Shown: positions 28,027-37,364, counted from the stretch's first letter. The stretch: 64,000 bases of DNA from a bacterium (GCA_030604405.1 JAUVVY010000009.1:1-64000), one strand, 5' to 3'. Translations and numbers: made by a program. Notes: a model not told the origin generated them from the letters alone.

Positions 28027-28959
28027 ATGCGCTATCTGAACACCGTGGATAGTCTGCTCAGCCCGGCAAGTTCCTCGCTTAGCGACGACTTCAGGCGGCT
28101 CCAGGTTGATTACGTTACAGGTCTGCAGCTTCGCGACGGCGGCTTCTGCGGCCGGCAAGGCGCCTCCGACATTTACTACACCGACTTCGCCCTCCGCGTG
28201 CTCGCTTTGCTGGCTCCAGAGTGCGCCGCCATGCAAGGCGCGGCGGGCTACGTCTCAGATATGGCCGAGCAGCCGCGCGATGTCGTGGAATGTTTCTGCC
28301 TGCTTAACTGCGTGCGTCTGCTGGGCGAATGTGGGATCTCTGTCCCTGTGGAGAGAGAGCCGATACTGGGCACCATACGTAAGCAAGTGTTGCCAGAGGG
28401 CGGCTTCGCCAGGCCTGGTGGCCATATCCTCAGCGCCTATCACACTTTCATCGCCTGCCTTTGCCACGAGCTCCTGGGCGAGGCTTTTCTACACCCCGAG
28501 GCGGCGAGCGCAGCCATAGCGGCCTTGCGGGGGCCCAGCGGGGGCTTCAAGGAGCAGCCCGGGGAGGGTCTGGAGCAGACCAGCGCCACAGCCGCAGCGG
28601 TCTCATTTCTTCAGATGACAGGGGGACAGACCGCGCAACAGGCACAAGCCGGCGCGCGTTTTCTGGGGCACATGCAGGCACCCGACGGCGGCTTACTGGC
28701 TCACGAACAGGCGCCTTATAGCGACCTGCTTTCCAGCTTCACCGCGCTGCTCACCCTGGCGACGTTGGGCGCGCTTGGGGAGGTTGATATGGCTGCCGTC
28801 GCCAGGTTTGTCAAGAAAGTGGCCGATCCGGAGGGCGGCTTCAGAGCCTGTCTCGGCGACACCAGCCCGGACATCGAGCACACATACTACGGCCTCGGGT
28901 GTCTGGCGCTGCTGCGGGTGCACCTGACCCAGCGCCGCGATGCGCAGGTTTGTGACTGA
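28027..28959 (+). CDS. Prenyltransferase beta-subunit / squalene-oxidase-repeat alpha-alpha barrel protein
   Basis: Repeats LRDGGFCGRQGASDIYYTDFALRVL, GPSGGFKEQPGEGLEQTSATAAAVSFL, APDGGLLAHEQAPYSDLLSSFTALLTL, DPEGGFRACLGDTSPDIEHTYYGLGCLALL. Confidence 0.85.
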   Translation: MRYLNTVDSLLSPASSSLSDDFRRLQVDYVTGLQLRDGGFCGRQGASDIYYTDFALRVLALLAPECAAMQGAAGYVSDMAEQPRDVVECFCLLNCVRLLGECGISVPVEREPILGTIRKQVLPEGGFARPGGHILSAYHTFIACLCHELLGEAFLHPEAASAAIAALRGPSGGFKEQPGEGLEQTSATAAAVSFLQMTGGQTAQQAQAGARFLGHMQAPDGGLLAHEQAPYSDLLSSFTALLTLATLGALGEVDMAAVARFVKKVADPEGGFRACLGDTSPDIEHTYYGLGCLALLRVHLTQRRDAQVCD

Positions 28960-29002
28960 TAAGCGGCGAAAGATTCTCTGGCAACTGGTCGCGTTCGGGA
29001 CT

Positions 29003-29797
29003 TCAGCCGCCCATACACTCCTTCAGGAATGCTACGTCGGCGGCCAGTTCGCTTTCGGTCTCCTCTAACGATATCTCCTCATCGCCTCGGCGTACGAACT
29101 CTACCTCGACGAAGCCGTCATTGCCGGCAGCCCTCAGATTCTCTATGAGGCCAGCCCAGTCAATGTCGCCATCTGCCAGCCTGGTCATGACGCGCGCCTC
29201 TGTGGTCTGTCGCGAGTTGGTAGCATGGCAGTTGAGTATGTGCGGCCCAAGGATGCGTATCTCCTCAGTGATTGTGTCCGTGCAGGTGTTGGCGACCTGG
29301 TAATTGATCTTCAGCGCTGGGCTGTCAACCTCGTCAATCACTCGCTGGCAGCCCCATATAGTGTTGTTCGCCGTCCCGCTGTGCCGCTCCAGAGTTATGA
29401 GCAAGCTCATGTCAGCGGCCATTGCGCAGGCCTCTTTCAGGTCTGCCACCGTCGCCACCCATTGGTCGGCGTCCAGGACTTCGGAATCGCCGGGTCCGGC
29501 CCACATGCGGCATGCCACAGCGCCCAACTCAGCCGTTATTGCCAGCTCCTGCTTGATCTCGGCAATGAAGCCTGCCTTGCCGGCGAACACATAGGATCCG
29601 TACTGCGGCGCGGCCAGGCCGTTGGCCTCCATAGCTTCACGAATCTTTGCTACGTGGCCCAGGTCTGCGGCGTCGGGTATGTGTGGCGGCTGGCCCCAGA
29701 CCTCGATGCCTTCGGCCCCCACTCTTGCAGCCGTCGCTACCACATCGAATATGTCCATACGCTCTTTCCAGATGATACTGCATATCCCGGCTTTCAC
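29003..29797 (-). CDS. Sugar phosphate isomerase/epimerase (xylose-isomerase-like TIM barrel)
   Basis: KAGICSIIWKERMDIFDVVATAARVGAEGIEVWG...GDIDWAGLIENLRAAGNDGFVEVEFV. Confidence 0.88.
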   Translation of the reverse strand: MKAGICSIIWKERMDIFDVVATAARVGAEGIEVWGQPPHIPDAADLGHVAKIREAMEANGLAAPQYGSYVFAGKAGFIAEIKQELAITAELGAVACRMWAGPGDSEVLDADQWVATVADLKEACAMAADMSLLITLERHSGTANNTIWGCQRVIDEVDSPALKINYQVANTCTDTITEEIRILGPHILNCHATNSRQTTEARVMTRLADGDIDWAGLIENLRAAGNDGFVEVEFVRRGDEEISLEETESELAADVAFLKECMGG

Positions 29798-29819
29798 GGT
29801 GATGCTCCTTTGGTTACAG

Positions 29820-30503
29820 CTAGTCTCTCGACTTCGGCAGGAATGGTATGATGCGTTGCGCCAGATTAGACAGCGGCATGCTCTGCAGCCACAGGCGGCC
29901 CGGGCCGGACAGTGTCGCCAGGAAGATGCCCTCGCCAGCCAGGAACATATTCTTGATCCCCGGCACGGTGCTGATGTCGAAACTCACGCTTGGGTCGAAC
30001 ATAGCGACATGTCCGGGGTCCACTTTCAGGGTCTGGCCGGCCTGCAGATCGTACTGCACAACCTCCCCGTCAATCTCGCAGAAAACCAGACCGGGGCCTG
30101 TGACCTTCTGCAGAAATAGGCCCTCGCCGCCGAACAGTGCTGCGCCGAGCCGCTTGTGCATGTGCATCTCCAGGGTTACGCTGCTCTCGGCGCACATGAA
30201 GGCATCGCGCTGCAGGATCACGCTCTCCCCGTCCTTCAGCTCCAGCGGAATGATCTTCCCTGGCACTTCGGGAGTGAATACGATAAAGCCATCGGCCGCG
30301 TCGCACGTGTAGTCGGTCATGAACAGCGACTCGCCGCTTATCATCCGCTTCAGACCGCCCAGCAGCCCGCCCTTCATGCCAGTGTCCATACCCATCCCAT
30401 CACTCATCCACGCCATGCCGCCAGATTCGGTATATATCGTCTCACCGGCCTGCAACTTCACTTCCACCGACTGCATTACTGTGCCTCTGATTTCGTATTC
30501 CAT
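29820..30503 (-). CDS. AIM24 / TIGR00266-family protein
   Basis: VEVKLQAGETIYTESGGMAWMSDGMGMDTGMKGGLLGGLKRMISGESLF...GPGLVFCEIDG. Confidence 0.9.
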   Translation of the reverse strand: MEYEIRGTVMQSVEVKLQAGETIYTESGGMAWMSDGMGMDTGMKGGLLGGLKRMISGESLFMTDYTCDAADGFIVFTPEVPGKIIPLELKDGESVILQRDAFMCAESSVTLEMHMHKRLGAALFGGEGLFLQKVTGPGLVFCEIDGEVVQYDLQAGQTLKVDPGHVAMFDPSVSFDISTVPGIKNMFLAGEGIFLATLSGPGRLWLQSMPLSNLAQRIIPFLPKSRD

Positions 30504-30610
30504 TTCAGACCTCCTGTGTAACGATCGCTGGCTGCAAATGCCAACCTTGAACTGATAGCAGGGCCAAAGGCGACATACAGATCATATATTCGCGCCCCGC
30601 TGCCGGAATC

Positions 30611-31999
30611 CTACTTGCCTCTCAGGTCTCCTTGAACCCGCGAATGTGAGGGTACTGCCTGATTGGCTCCTCGGTCTCTTCTCAGCGCCGGGGCCAATGT
30701 CTCCCACAGCTTCTTCCGGCCCTCCGGCGCAGCAATATTCTTGACCAGATCAACCAGCTCATCGGCTGTCTCGCGACCCAGCACCGGCGCCACCAGCCAC
30801 GCGAACTTCTCCTCGAACTCCGTCTCGGTTGGCGGCTTGCTCGCATCTCCCCGTGCCGGCATCGGACCTGAGCGGTAGCGGTTGCCGTCCTTGGTATGGA
30901 TTACCACATCTCCCAGACACTCGGCCGGGAACCGCGCCTGAATCTGCTCATCAACCGTTACAACGATGCTTTGCGCAATCCGCCTGATCTCCGGACTCTC
31001 AAACGCCGGCGGCAGGATCTGTTCCGGCCCGACGGTCCCGCACACCGCCGCAGCCGCCAGCGGCCATGTAATGCTATACTGCGCCTCTTCGGTATTAGTC
31101 GGCAACTCCTGCGAAAGCGCCGCCGCCTCGGTAAAACAGCGCAGCTCTATCTGCTTGATGTCGGCTGCTTCCAGCTCATGCTCGGCCATCACCTTAATTA
31201 CCCCGTCAACTCCCGGCTGCGCCCAGCGGCAGCAGGTGTACGGCTTGAAGTAGAGCTCCAACAGTCGCCACCTCTGGCCGAAATCTTCGTAGATCTGCGC
31301 GTAATCATCGTCAAAGAAAAGCGACGGGTTGCCGGTGAAGCCATCCTGCGCCAGCAGCGCCGCACACATTCCCGCGTATGCGCCCCAGCCGATTGCGTCC
31401 TTGGTCATTGCCGGCGTTGTCAGGCACCGCTCGATGGGCGAGAGCGCCGCATGGTACTCGGCAAGGCCCAGGGCCCAGTCTATCCGCGCGGCATCCAGGC
31501 CGAAGAGCTTCCCCGCCAGCGCCGCCGTCCCAGTGCTGCCCCAGGAGCCGGAGGCGTGATAGTGATGGTAATAGTCGTGGGTGACGACTGCGGCCCGCAT
31601 CGCCACTTCGTAGCCTGCTGCGACCGCACACAGCAGCTCCTCGCCGCTGACCTCAAGCGCCTGGCAGCAGTTCAACCCCGGCATGATAAGAAACGCCCCC
31701 GGGTGCCCCTTTACCAGCCGATACCCGTCATCAGTGTCCAAGGCGTTCGCCGCCACGACATTGGCCAGCGTCGCCCCCGTCAGTGAGATTCCGGTCCCAT
31801 CATGCAGCAGGCTGGCGGGCCCGTCTTTGAACTCCCGCTTCACAAACCCGGCCGCTATTCTGCTCGTCGGTGTGTGTGTCCCCGCGATCGCCGCACCTAA
31901 GCCGTCTAGAATACACAACGGCAGGCGTTGCTTGACCCGCTCATCAAGCACGTCATAGGATAGCGCTTCCACGAACTCAGCGGCTTTCGAAGCTCCCAT
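30611..31999 (-). CDS. MmgE/PrpD family protein (2-methylcitrate dehydratase-like)
   Basis: ILDGLGAAIAGTHTPTSRIA...NALDTDDGYRLVKGHPGAFLIMPGL. Confidence 0.88.
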   Translation of the reverse strand: MGASKAAEFVEALSYDVLDERVKQRLPLCILDGLGAAIAGTHTPTSRIAAGFVKREFKDGPASLLHDGTGISLTGATLANVVAANALDTDDGYRLVKGHPGAFLIMPGLNCCQALEVSGEELLCAVAAGYEVAMRAAVVTHDYYHHYHASGSWGSTGTAALAGKLFGLDAARIDWALGLAEYHAALSPIERCLTTPAMTKDAIGWGAYAGMCAALLAQDGFTGNPSLFFDDDYAQIYEDFGQRWRLLELYFKPYTCCRWAQPGVDGVIKVMAEHELEAADIKQIELRCFTEAAALSQELPTNTEEAQYSITWPLAAAAVCGTVGPEQILPPAFESPEIRRIAQSIVVTVDEQIQARFPAECLGDVVIHTKDGNRYRSGPMPARGDASKPPTETEFEEKFAWLVAPVLGRETADELVDLVKNIAAPEGRKKLWETLAPALRRDRGANQAVPSHSRVQGDLRGK

Positions 32000-32002
32000 C
32001 GC

Positions 32003-33430
32003 TCAACACCTGATGTCGAATTGGTCTCTTATTCTCCTGTCCACGTCCTCGGCAAATCCGGGCGGCTCGGTGCTTGCGATGATGTGCAACGCCTTGGCCC
32101 GCGCCACCGCAACGATATTCGGCCTACCCTCCGCCTGCCATTGCGCTCGGCTACCTCGATTGCTCAGCGTCGGATTGTAGATCTCGCTTCGCATCCTATC
32201 CAGCGTCAGCTCATCCGTCAAGTAGTTGCCTCCCGGGCCGACACGCCTGATGCTTTCCACTGCCAGTGCCTCTTCACTGGTATCTATGCCCTCGACGCAG
32301 CGCCTGGCCATACCCAGGATCTCGTTGTCAATCACGTACTGCTCGTACGAAATCGTTGACATTGCTTCCAGCATTCCGGCCGAGTGATGAATGTAGTTGG
32401 CCCCGGCCAGGGCGGCTTGCAGCACCGAGAACGCCTTCTCGTAGCCTGCCTGTATGTCGCTGCATTTGCTCTCGGTCAGCCCGGCGGAGTTATATATCGG
32501 CAGCCCGTAAAACTGCGCCATCTGCGCCGCGGCCGCATTCAGCATCCCAAACTCCGGCCCGCCGCCAAGGTACGAGCCATCGCGGAGATTGGACATCGAA
32601 GGCACCGCGCCGTAAAGCGCCTTCGCCCCGGGCCTGGCCGCTTGCGCAAGGACCATTCCTGAAAGCAGTTCCGCGTTGCTCTGCACGAGCGTACCGGCCA
32701 GTGTCATCGGCGAGGTTGTCCCCGCCATCGGCGCTGTTGACATCACCACCGGCATGTCGTGCTCAATGGCCCGCAGCAGCAACTCGGTACTGTGCGGGTC
32801 AATCCGCAGCGGCGACACCATCCAGCAGCAGATGAACGAGACGAAGGGCCGTTCGCGCAGCTTCTCCCTGGCCCCCGCGACGATCGAGCCCAGCTCCACC
32901 ACCTGCTTCATCCCCGCAGCGTCATTTACTCCGGACATCACATGCTTGGTGGTGTTGTAGAGGGCGGCATAGTATTTGTTGACATCAGCCAATTGTGAAG
33001 GCAGGTCCTGCGGTTCGGTCGGGCGCACGAAGAAGTCAATGTAATCGAGGTTGTCAACCAGCAGCGCCAGTCGCGCAATATCCGCAAGCCGGCCGCTGCG
33101 CACCTGGTCGGTTTCCGGATCCACGACATTCAAAGCCGCGCCGCCTGTGCCCATGTGCACGCGCGTGCCGCCCAGGCGCAGGTCATGCTTCGCATCTCGC
33201 CCGCACAGGGTCACCTCTTTCGGTGCTTTCGCAAGCGCCGCTGCAACGGTCTGGCCAGCGATGTACACGCGTCCGCCCTCTATCCGCGCGCCTGCCTCTT
33301 GAAAGAGTGCCAGCGCCTCCGGGTGCCCGCACACGATTCCCACCTCGGCCAGCACCTGCAGTGAAGCCTCGTGTATCGCCTCAATGCCGTCTTCAGAAAG
33401 CGGGCGGTAGGTCGGCTTTTTCATGCTCAT
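32003..33430 (-). CDS. Trimethylamine methyltransferase (MttB) superfamily protein, non-pyrrolysine type
   Basis: IHEASLQVLAEVGI...MGTGGAALNVVDPETDQVRSGRLADIARLALLVD...GGGPEFGMLNAAAAQMAQFYGLP; uninterrupted ORF with no in-frame amber; start MSMKK at 33430. Confidence 0.85.
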   Translation of the reverse strand: MSMKKPTYRPLSEDGIEAIHEASLQVLAEVGIVCGHPEALALFQEAGARIEGGRVYIAGQTVAAALAKAPKEVTLCGRDAKHDLRLGGTRVHMGTGGAALNVVDPETDQVRSGRLADIARLALLVDNLDYIDFFVRPTEPQDLPSQLADVNKYYAALYNTTKHVMSGVNDAAGMKQVVELGSIVAGAREKLRERPFVSFICCWMVSPLRIDPHSTELLLRAIEHDMPVVMSTAPMAGTTSPMTLAGTLVQSNAELLSGMVLAQAARPGAKALYGAVPSMSNLRDGSYLGGGPEFGMLNAAAAQMAQFYGLPIYNSAGLTESKCSDIQAGYEKAFSVLQAALAGANYIHHSAGMLEAMSTISYEQYVIDNEILGMARRCVEGIDTSEEALAVESIRRVGPGGNYLTDELTLDRMRSEIYNPTLSNRGSRAQWQAEGRPNIVAVARAKALHIIASTEPPGFAEDVDRRIRDQFDIRC

Positions 33431-33490
33431 TTGCCTCGGCTTTGGATTATTTGTTTTGGGGTCTTTGGGCTCCAGGCAGTATAATATCCT

Positions 33491-35746
33491 GTGCGCGATT
33501 GCATGTCTATACGAGGCAATCTTAATCAACACGGGAAACCGTACTTCGCGGTGAACGAGTATATGTGCAGCTTACTTTCCAAGTTATTGTGTGCTGTTCT
33601 GTTGGTCATCGTTCTGATGACGAGCGCCACACTTGGCGCTTGCCAGCCGCCGGACAACTACGCCGCGGCCGCCAACGGAGCGACCATCACAGGGCCACAA
33701 AACGCATCCGGCAGCCACGGCCGGCCAAACTGTGTTATTGATGGCGAGGTAGTGGACTACGGCTCGCATCGCGGTTATGCCTGGGCTGATCTGGAGGTCC
33801 CGACCATCATCACATTCGCTCGCCCCGCCGTCATTGATACCGTGGAGGTGATTTTGCTAGACACATCGCTGCGCACCTTCTGCTACATTGTGAGCGTCTC
33901 GGCCGATGGCGAGCAATGGCGGCAGGTGGCCGACACCTCCGACACGCCGGTTTCCGGCTGGCGCATGCTTCAGTTTCCTCCTGTGGAGGCGAGGTACTTG
34001 CGGCTAGATTTCACAGCCACTTCGCTGTCGTCCGGTAGCTACCACCTGGTCGAAGTCGGCGCATTTCACCTCGGTGATAGCCGCAAAGCGGGCCCACTCG
34101 GTCAGGCCTGGCAGCACGCCCGCGTCCAAAGACATATAGCCGAGGCTGCTCTGCTCGCAGTTGCGCCTGCCCAGGCCGCACTACGGGACCCCGGCCTGTT
34201 CGGCCAACTGAAATCGGCGCCCGACAACCAGCCGATCCATCGCGACCTGTCTGACGGTACCCAGGCCCTGTTCTATCGCGATAAGGGCGCTATTATCGTC
34301 GCAATAGATGACGATGGCAACATGTCGGCCGCTGACAAAGGCCCCGACGGTATCAACGATTGCCTGGCCGTGGACATGAATGCCGATGGCCGCCTGGACC
34401 GCACCATTGACTACTCCGACACCAGCGGCGACGGCGTGGCCGACACTATGGTGCAGACCTACCTTTACGGAAGCACCTGGGGCAACCGGCCGTTCATGGT
34501 GGTGATCCGCGATTTCGATACCGGCCCGCTGAGCCTGTGGTACCTGCACAACTACGGCTACTGGCAGAGGGAGTGCCAGTGGCAGTGCGATTTTGCCGGC
34601 GATGGCTATTTCGCGATGTTTAAGCGCGATAGTGCTCAGAAGCGCTGGGTTGCCCACTTCGAGTCGCCGTTCTGTTTCTACGACCCCGATGGCGACGGTT
34701 TGCCCGAAGAAACTGTGCGCATAACGGCAAGCGACACTCTTCTGCGCACGCTCCGCTTCAGCATCAACGCCGACAATGACACCACCGAAGGCCAGCTTTA
34801 CGACTACGACGTCGGCATCACCTGTCTGGGAAATGTGCAGTTGCAACCGGACGTAGCTGACACCTTCACCACAAGGAGCGGCGAGGAGACAGGCGAGTTT
34901 CTGAGCTGGGACAAAGCGCGGCAGACTGTACGGGAGATGGACTGGTCGCGGGCGCTTCTGATCTGGGACGAAAACGATCACAATGTAGCGCCCAGAGCAC
35001 CCCAACACGAGCGTTGGGAGGGCATCCTCAACGCGCGCTACCGTCGCTTTCCGCAGGTAGGTGGCCCGCACTGCGGCACGCTCAATAAGCGTTATGAACT
35101 CGACGCCGACTTCTCCGGGCGGATGCGGCTTTACTACTGGCCCGCCGACGGCCGCCTGCATCTCTACGGCGCCGAGGTCGGTACGCTCGAGGTTGACTTC
35201 GACTACAACGGTCGCACCGACATGATAGTCCAGTACAGCGATAGCGATGGCGACGGCTTCTTTGACAGGCGCGAGATAGAATATAGGGCTTTGCGTTTGC
35301 CGGCTCGCAATATCGTCGGCCCAAAAATCTACTGCCCGCCTGCCTCTGATTCACCCGAACCCGTTACGATCCCCTACAGCTACAACGAGGTCGCCGCTTT
35401 CTGGCCGCAAGCCCTTGCCGATCGCATCGCAGACAGCGGCGCACTGCTCAAAGCCCTGTCGGAGTTCGCCAACCGCGCGCAGATGGAGCTTTCGGCCAGG
35501 CCGCTGGATTTCTATGAAAATGCCACGGCTGAGCAGTTCGCATACATCGAGCGGCTTCGGTCAAGCAGGGAAGCCGGCCGCTACTACCAGGACATCGCCA
35601 TCGAATTCGCCTTCGCCCAATTGATAGCCGCTGCCGAAAAGGGCGCTGATGACGAGCTGGCTACGCGGCTGAACCGGGCGCGGCGACACTATGATCGCGG
35701 CCGGCTTATTGAGGCCGCCAAAGCTCTCAATTCCTCAGTGCGCTAG
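33491..35746 (+). CDS. Exported protein with N-terminal discoidin-like (F5/8 type C) domain and several DxDxDG-type calcium loops
   Basis: Discoidin-like SHGRPNCVIDGEVVDYGSHRGYAWADLEVP...VEARYLRLDFTA; loops DMNADGRLD, DTSGDGVAD, DPDGDGLPE, DSDGDGFFD. Exact start uncertain. Confidence 0.75.
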   Translation: MRDCMSIRGNLNQHGKPYFAVNEYMCSLLSKLLCAVLLVIVLMTSATLGACQPPDNYAAAANGATITGPQNASGSHGRPNCVIDGEVVDYGSHRGYAWADLEVPTIITFARPAVIDTVEVILLDTSLRTFCYIVSVSADGEQWRQVADTSDTPVSGWRMLQFPPVEARYLRLDFTATSLSSGSYHLVEVGAFHLGDSRKAGPLGQAWQHARVQRHIAEAALLAVAPAQAALRDPGLFGQLKSAPDNQPIHRDLSDGTQALFYRDKGAIIVAIDDDGNMSAADKGPDGINDCLAVDMNADGRLDRTIDYSDTSGDGVADTMVQTYLYGSTWGNRPFMVVIRDFDTGPLSLWYLHNYGYWQRECQWQCDFAGDGYFAMFKRDSAQKRWVAHFESPFCFYDPDGDGLPEETVRITASDTLLRTLRFSINADNDTTEGQLYDYDVGITCLGNVQLQPDVADTFTTRSGEETGEFLSWDKARQTVREMDWSRALLIWDENDHNVAPRAPQHERWEGILNARYRRFPQVGGPHCGTLNKRYELDADFSGRMRLYYWPADGRLHLYGAEVGTLEVDFDYNGRTDMIVQYSDSDGDGFFDRREIEYRALRLPARNIVGPKIYCPPASDSPEPVTIPYSYNEVAAFWPQALADRIADSGALLKALSEFANRAQMELSARPLDFYENATAEQFAYIERLRSSREAGRYYQDIAIEFAFAQLIAAAEKGADDELATRLNRARRHYDRGRLIEAAKALNSSVR

Positions 35747-35754
35747 CTTCGGCC

Positions 35755-37077
35755 CTACTTCCCCGCCTTCATCTGCTCAACCGAGTCGATTACCGCATCC
35801 GCCATGTACTCACGCTGGTCTTGCGTCAGCGGGTAGAGCGGCAGGTGGGTGAACTGGTGGTTAAACACCATCTCCGTGTTGGGGCAGGTCTCGGCTATGG
35901 CGTCTGTGTCATAGCCCAGGTCGCGGCAGAGCTGGAACTTGTATAGCGGGGCAAAGTGCGGTATCTGCACCACACCGCGCGCCTCCATCTTTTGCTTGAA
36001 CGCTTGCACATCTTGGCCGATTAGCTCGTGATCCACCCGCAGCAGGTACAGGTGGTGGGTGCTCTTTATCTCATCGGTGTCCAGCGGCGGGGTGATAATG
36101 CCCTCTACCTCGGAGAAGCGCTCGTTGAGGTATTCGGCATTGGCCCGGCGCGTGTCAATGACCGCCTGCAGCCTCTGCATCTGTCCCAGCAGGCATAGCG
36201 CCTGGATTTCGGTTGACGAATGGTTGCCGGCCACGAACGGCCCGTACTTGCCGGGCACCGCAATGACATCATAGAGCCAGTTCTTGATCTGCTTGGACAA
36301 GTCAACACCCAGGAAGCGGCACTGCGGGAAGTACTGGCCGAAGTCCAGGTCGGTCACCAGCAGCCCACCTTCTCCCAGCGCGTTTATATTCTTCACCTCG
36401 TGGAAGGAATAGGCACCAAAATGCGCAACTGTGCCAGCCGCTTTGCCCTTGTATATCCCTCCGAAGGCGTGGGCGGCATCGGCCAGTACCACGATGTCTC
36501 TTTCTTCGGCGAGCCGCATTATCGCGTCCATATCGGGCGGGTAGCCGCCGATATACACTGGTATGATCGCCTTTGTCTTATCGGTGATCTTCCGCGCCAC
36601 ATCGGCCGGGTCCATGTTGATGGTGTTCGGGTCAACGTCGGCGAACACTACTTTGGCCCCCGACTGCAGCGTGTACATCATGGTGGCGATGAAAGTTATC
36701 GCCGGCACGATCACCTCATCACCGGGCCCGATGTTGGCGTACTTGAGGGCGACCTCGAAGCCGGCCGTGGCATTGGTCAGGAAGCAGGCGTGTTTGCACC
36801 CCAAGAACTCCTTGGTCTCCGCCTCCAGCTTGCTTACGGTGTCGCCCAGGGATAGCTTCGTCGCCGGGCCGGACACCTCCCACAATTGCGCCAGCGCCGC
36901 CTCTACGCTCGCAGCCCTGGCTTCGTATTCGGCGTCCTTGCCTGCTTCTGGCTTCATCAGGAACCGAATGATCCGCATCAGGTCTTCGTTGGCCAGGTGC
37001 TCACCCACCGCCGCCCAGGGCACTCTGGCCTCTCCTGTGTCATACCGGAAATCGCTTGTCGGTTTGTCCTGCGCCAT
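35755..37077 (-). CDS. DegT/DnrJ/EryC1/StrS-family PLP-dependent aminotransferase
   Basis: MAQDKPTSD start at 37077 preceded by aaggaggag; ACFLTNATAGFEVALKYANIGPGDEVIVPAITFIAT; SFHEVKNINALGEGGLLVT. Confidence 0.92.
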   Translation of the reverse strand: MAQDKPTSDFRYDTGEARVPWAAVGEHLANEDLMRIIRFLMKPEAGKDAEYEARAASVEAALAQLWEVSGPATKLSLGDTVSKLEAETKEFLGCKHACFLTNATAGFEVALKYANIGPGDEVIVPAITFIATMMYTLQSGAKVVFADVDPNTINMDPADVARKITDKTKAIIPVYIGGYPPDMDAIMRLAEERDIVVLADAAHAFGGIYKGKAAGTVAHFGAYSFHEVKNINALGEGGLLVTDLDFGQYFPQCRFLGVDLSKQIKNWLYDVIAVPGKYGPFVAGNHSSTEIQALCLLGQMQRLQAVIDTRRANAEYLNERFSEVEGIITPPLDTDEIKSTHHLYLLRVDHELIGQDVQAFKQKMEARGVVQIPHFAPLYKFQLCRDLGYDTDAIAETCPNTEMVFNHQFTHLPLYPLTQDQREYMADAVIDSVEQMKAGK

Positions 37078-37270
37078 GCAATTCTCCTCCTTGAATGCAG
37101 CGCTGTGCTGCAACTTCTCGTCACAGACCATCACTTCGGTCTCGTATTCGCCGCTCGTGCCGCAAATTCCTGCATTTCGCACTATCTGCACTGCCGGTTG
37201 TCCCGCCAGTGTCGTTAGCCTCTTGGCCTACGCGTCCACCTGGCATATAATAAGCGCAATACGTCGCGTG

Positions 37271-37345
37271 GCTCGGGCATCCCCAAAAAATCCCGTGGGT
37301 CGGGCATCCCGCAGGCCCTGAGCTTGTCGAAGGGCTGCCCGACTC
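37271..37345. repeat. Third copy (inverted orientation) of the REP-like element at 3571-3680
   Basis: Reverse complement GTCGGGCAGCCCTTCGACAAGCTCAGGGCCTGCGGGATGCCCGACCCACGGGA matches the long copy at 3626-3680. Confidence 0.75.
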
Positions 37346-37364
37346 CGTATTCGTTGCCATAGGT

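Noticed and set aside
32003-33430. Pyrrolysine-containing MttB
   Set aside because: The ORF is uninterrupted with no in-frame TAG, so it is the non-Pyl branch of the superfamily.
33480-33485. TATAAT just upstream of the 33491 ORF start
   Set aside because: No acceptable -35 hexamer found, and too close to the first listed start; may indicate the true start is downstream, but not called.
34181-35161. 326-aa minus-strand ORF
   Set aside because: Antisense shadow of the discoidin/calcium-loop protein 33491-35746.
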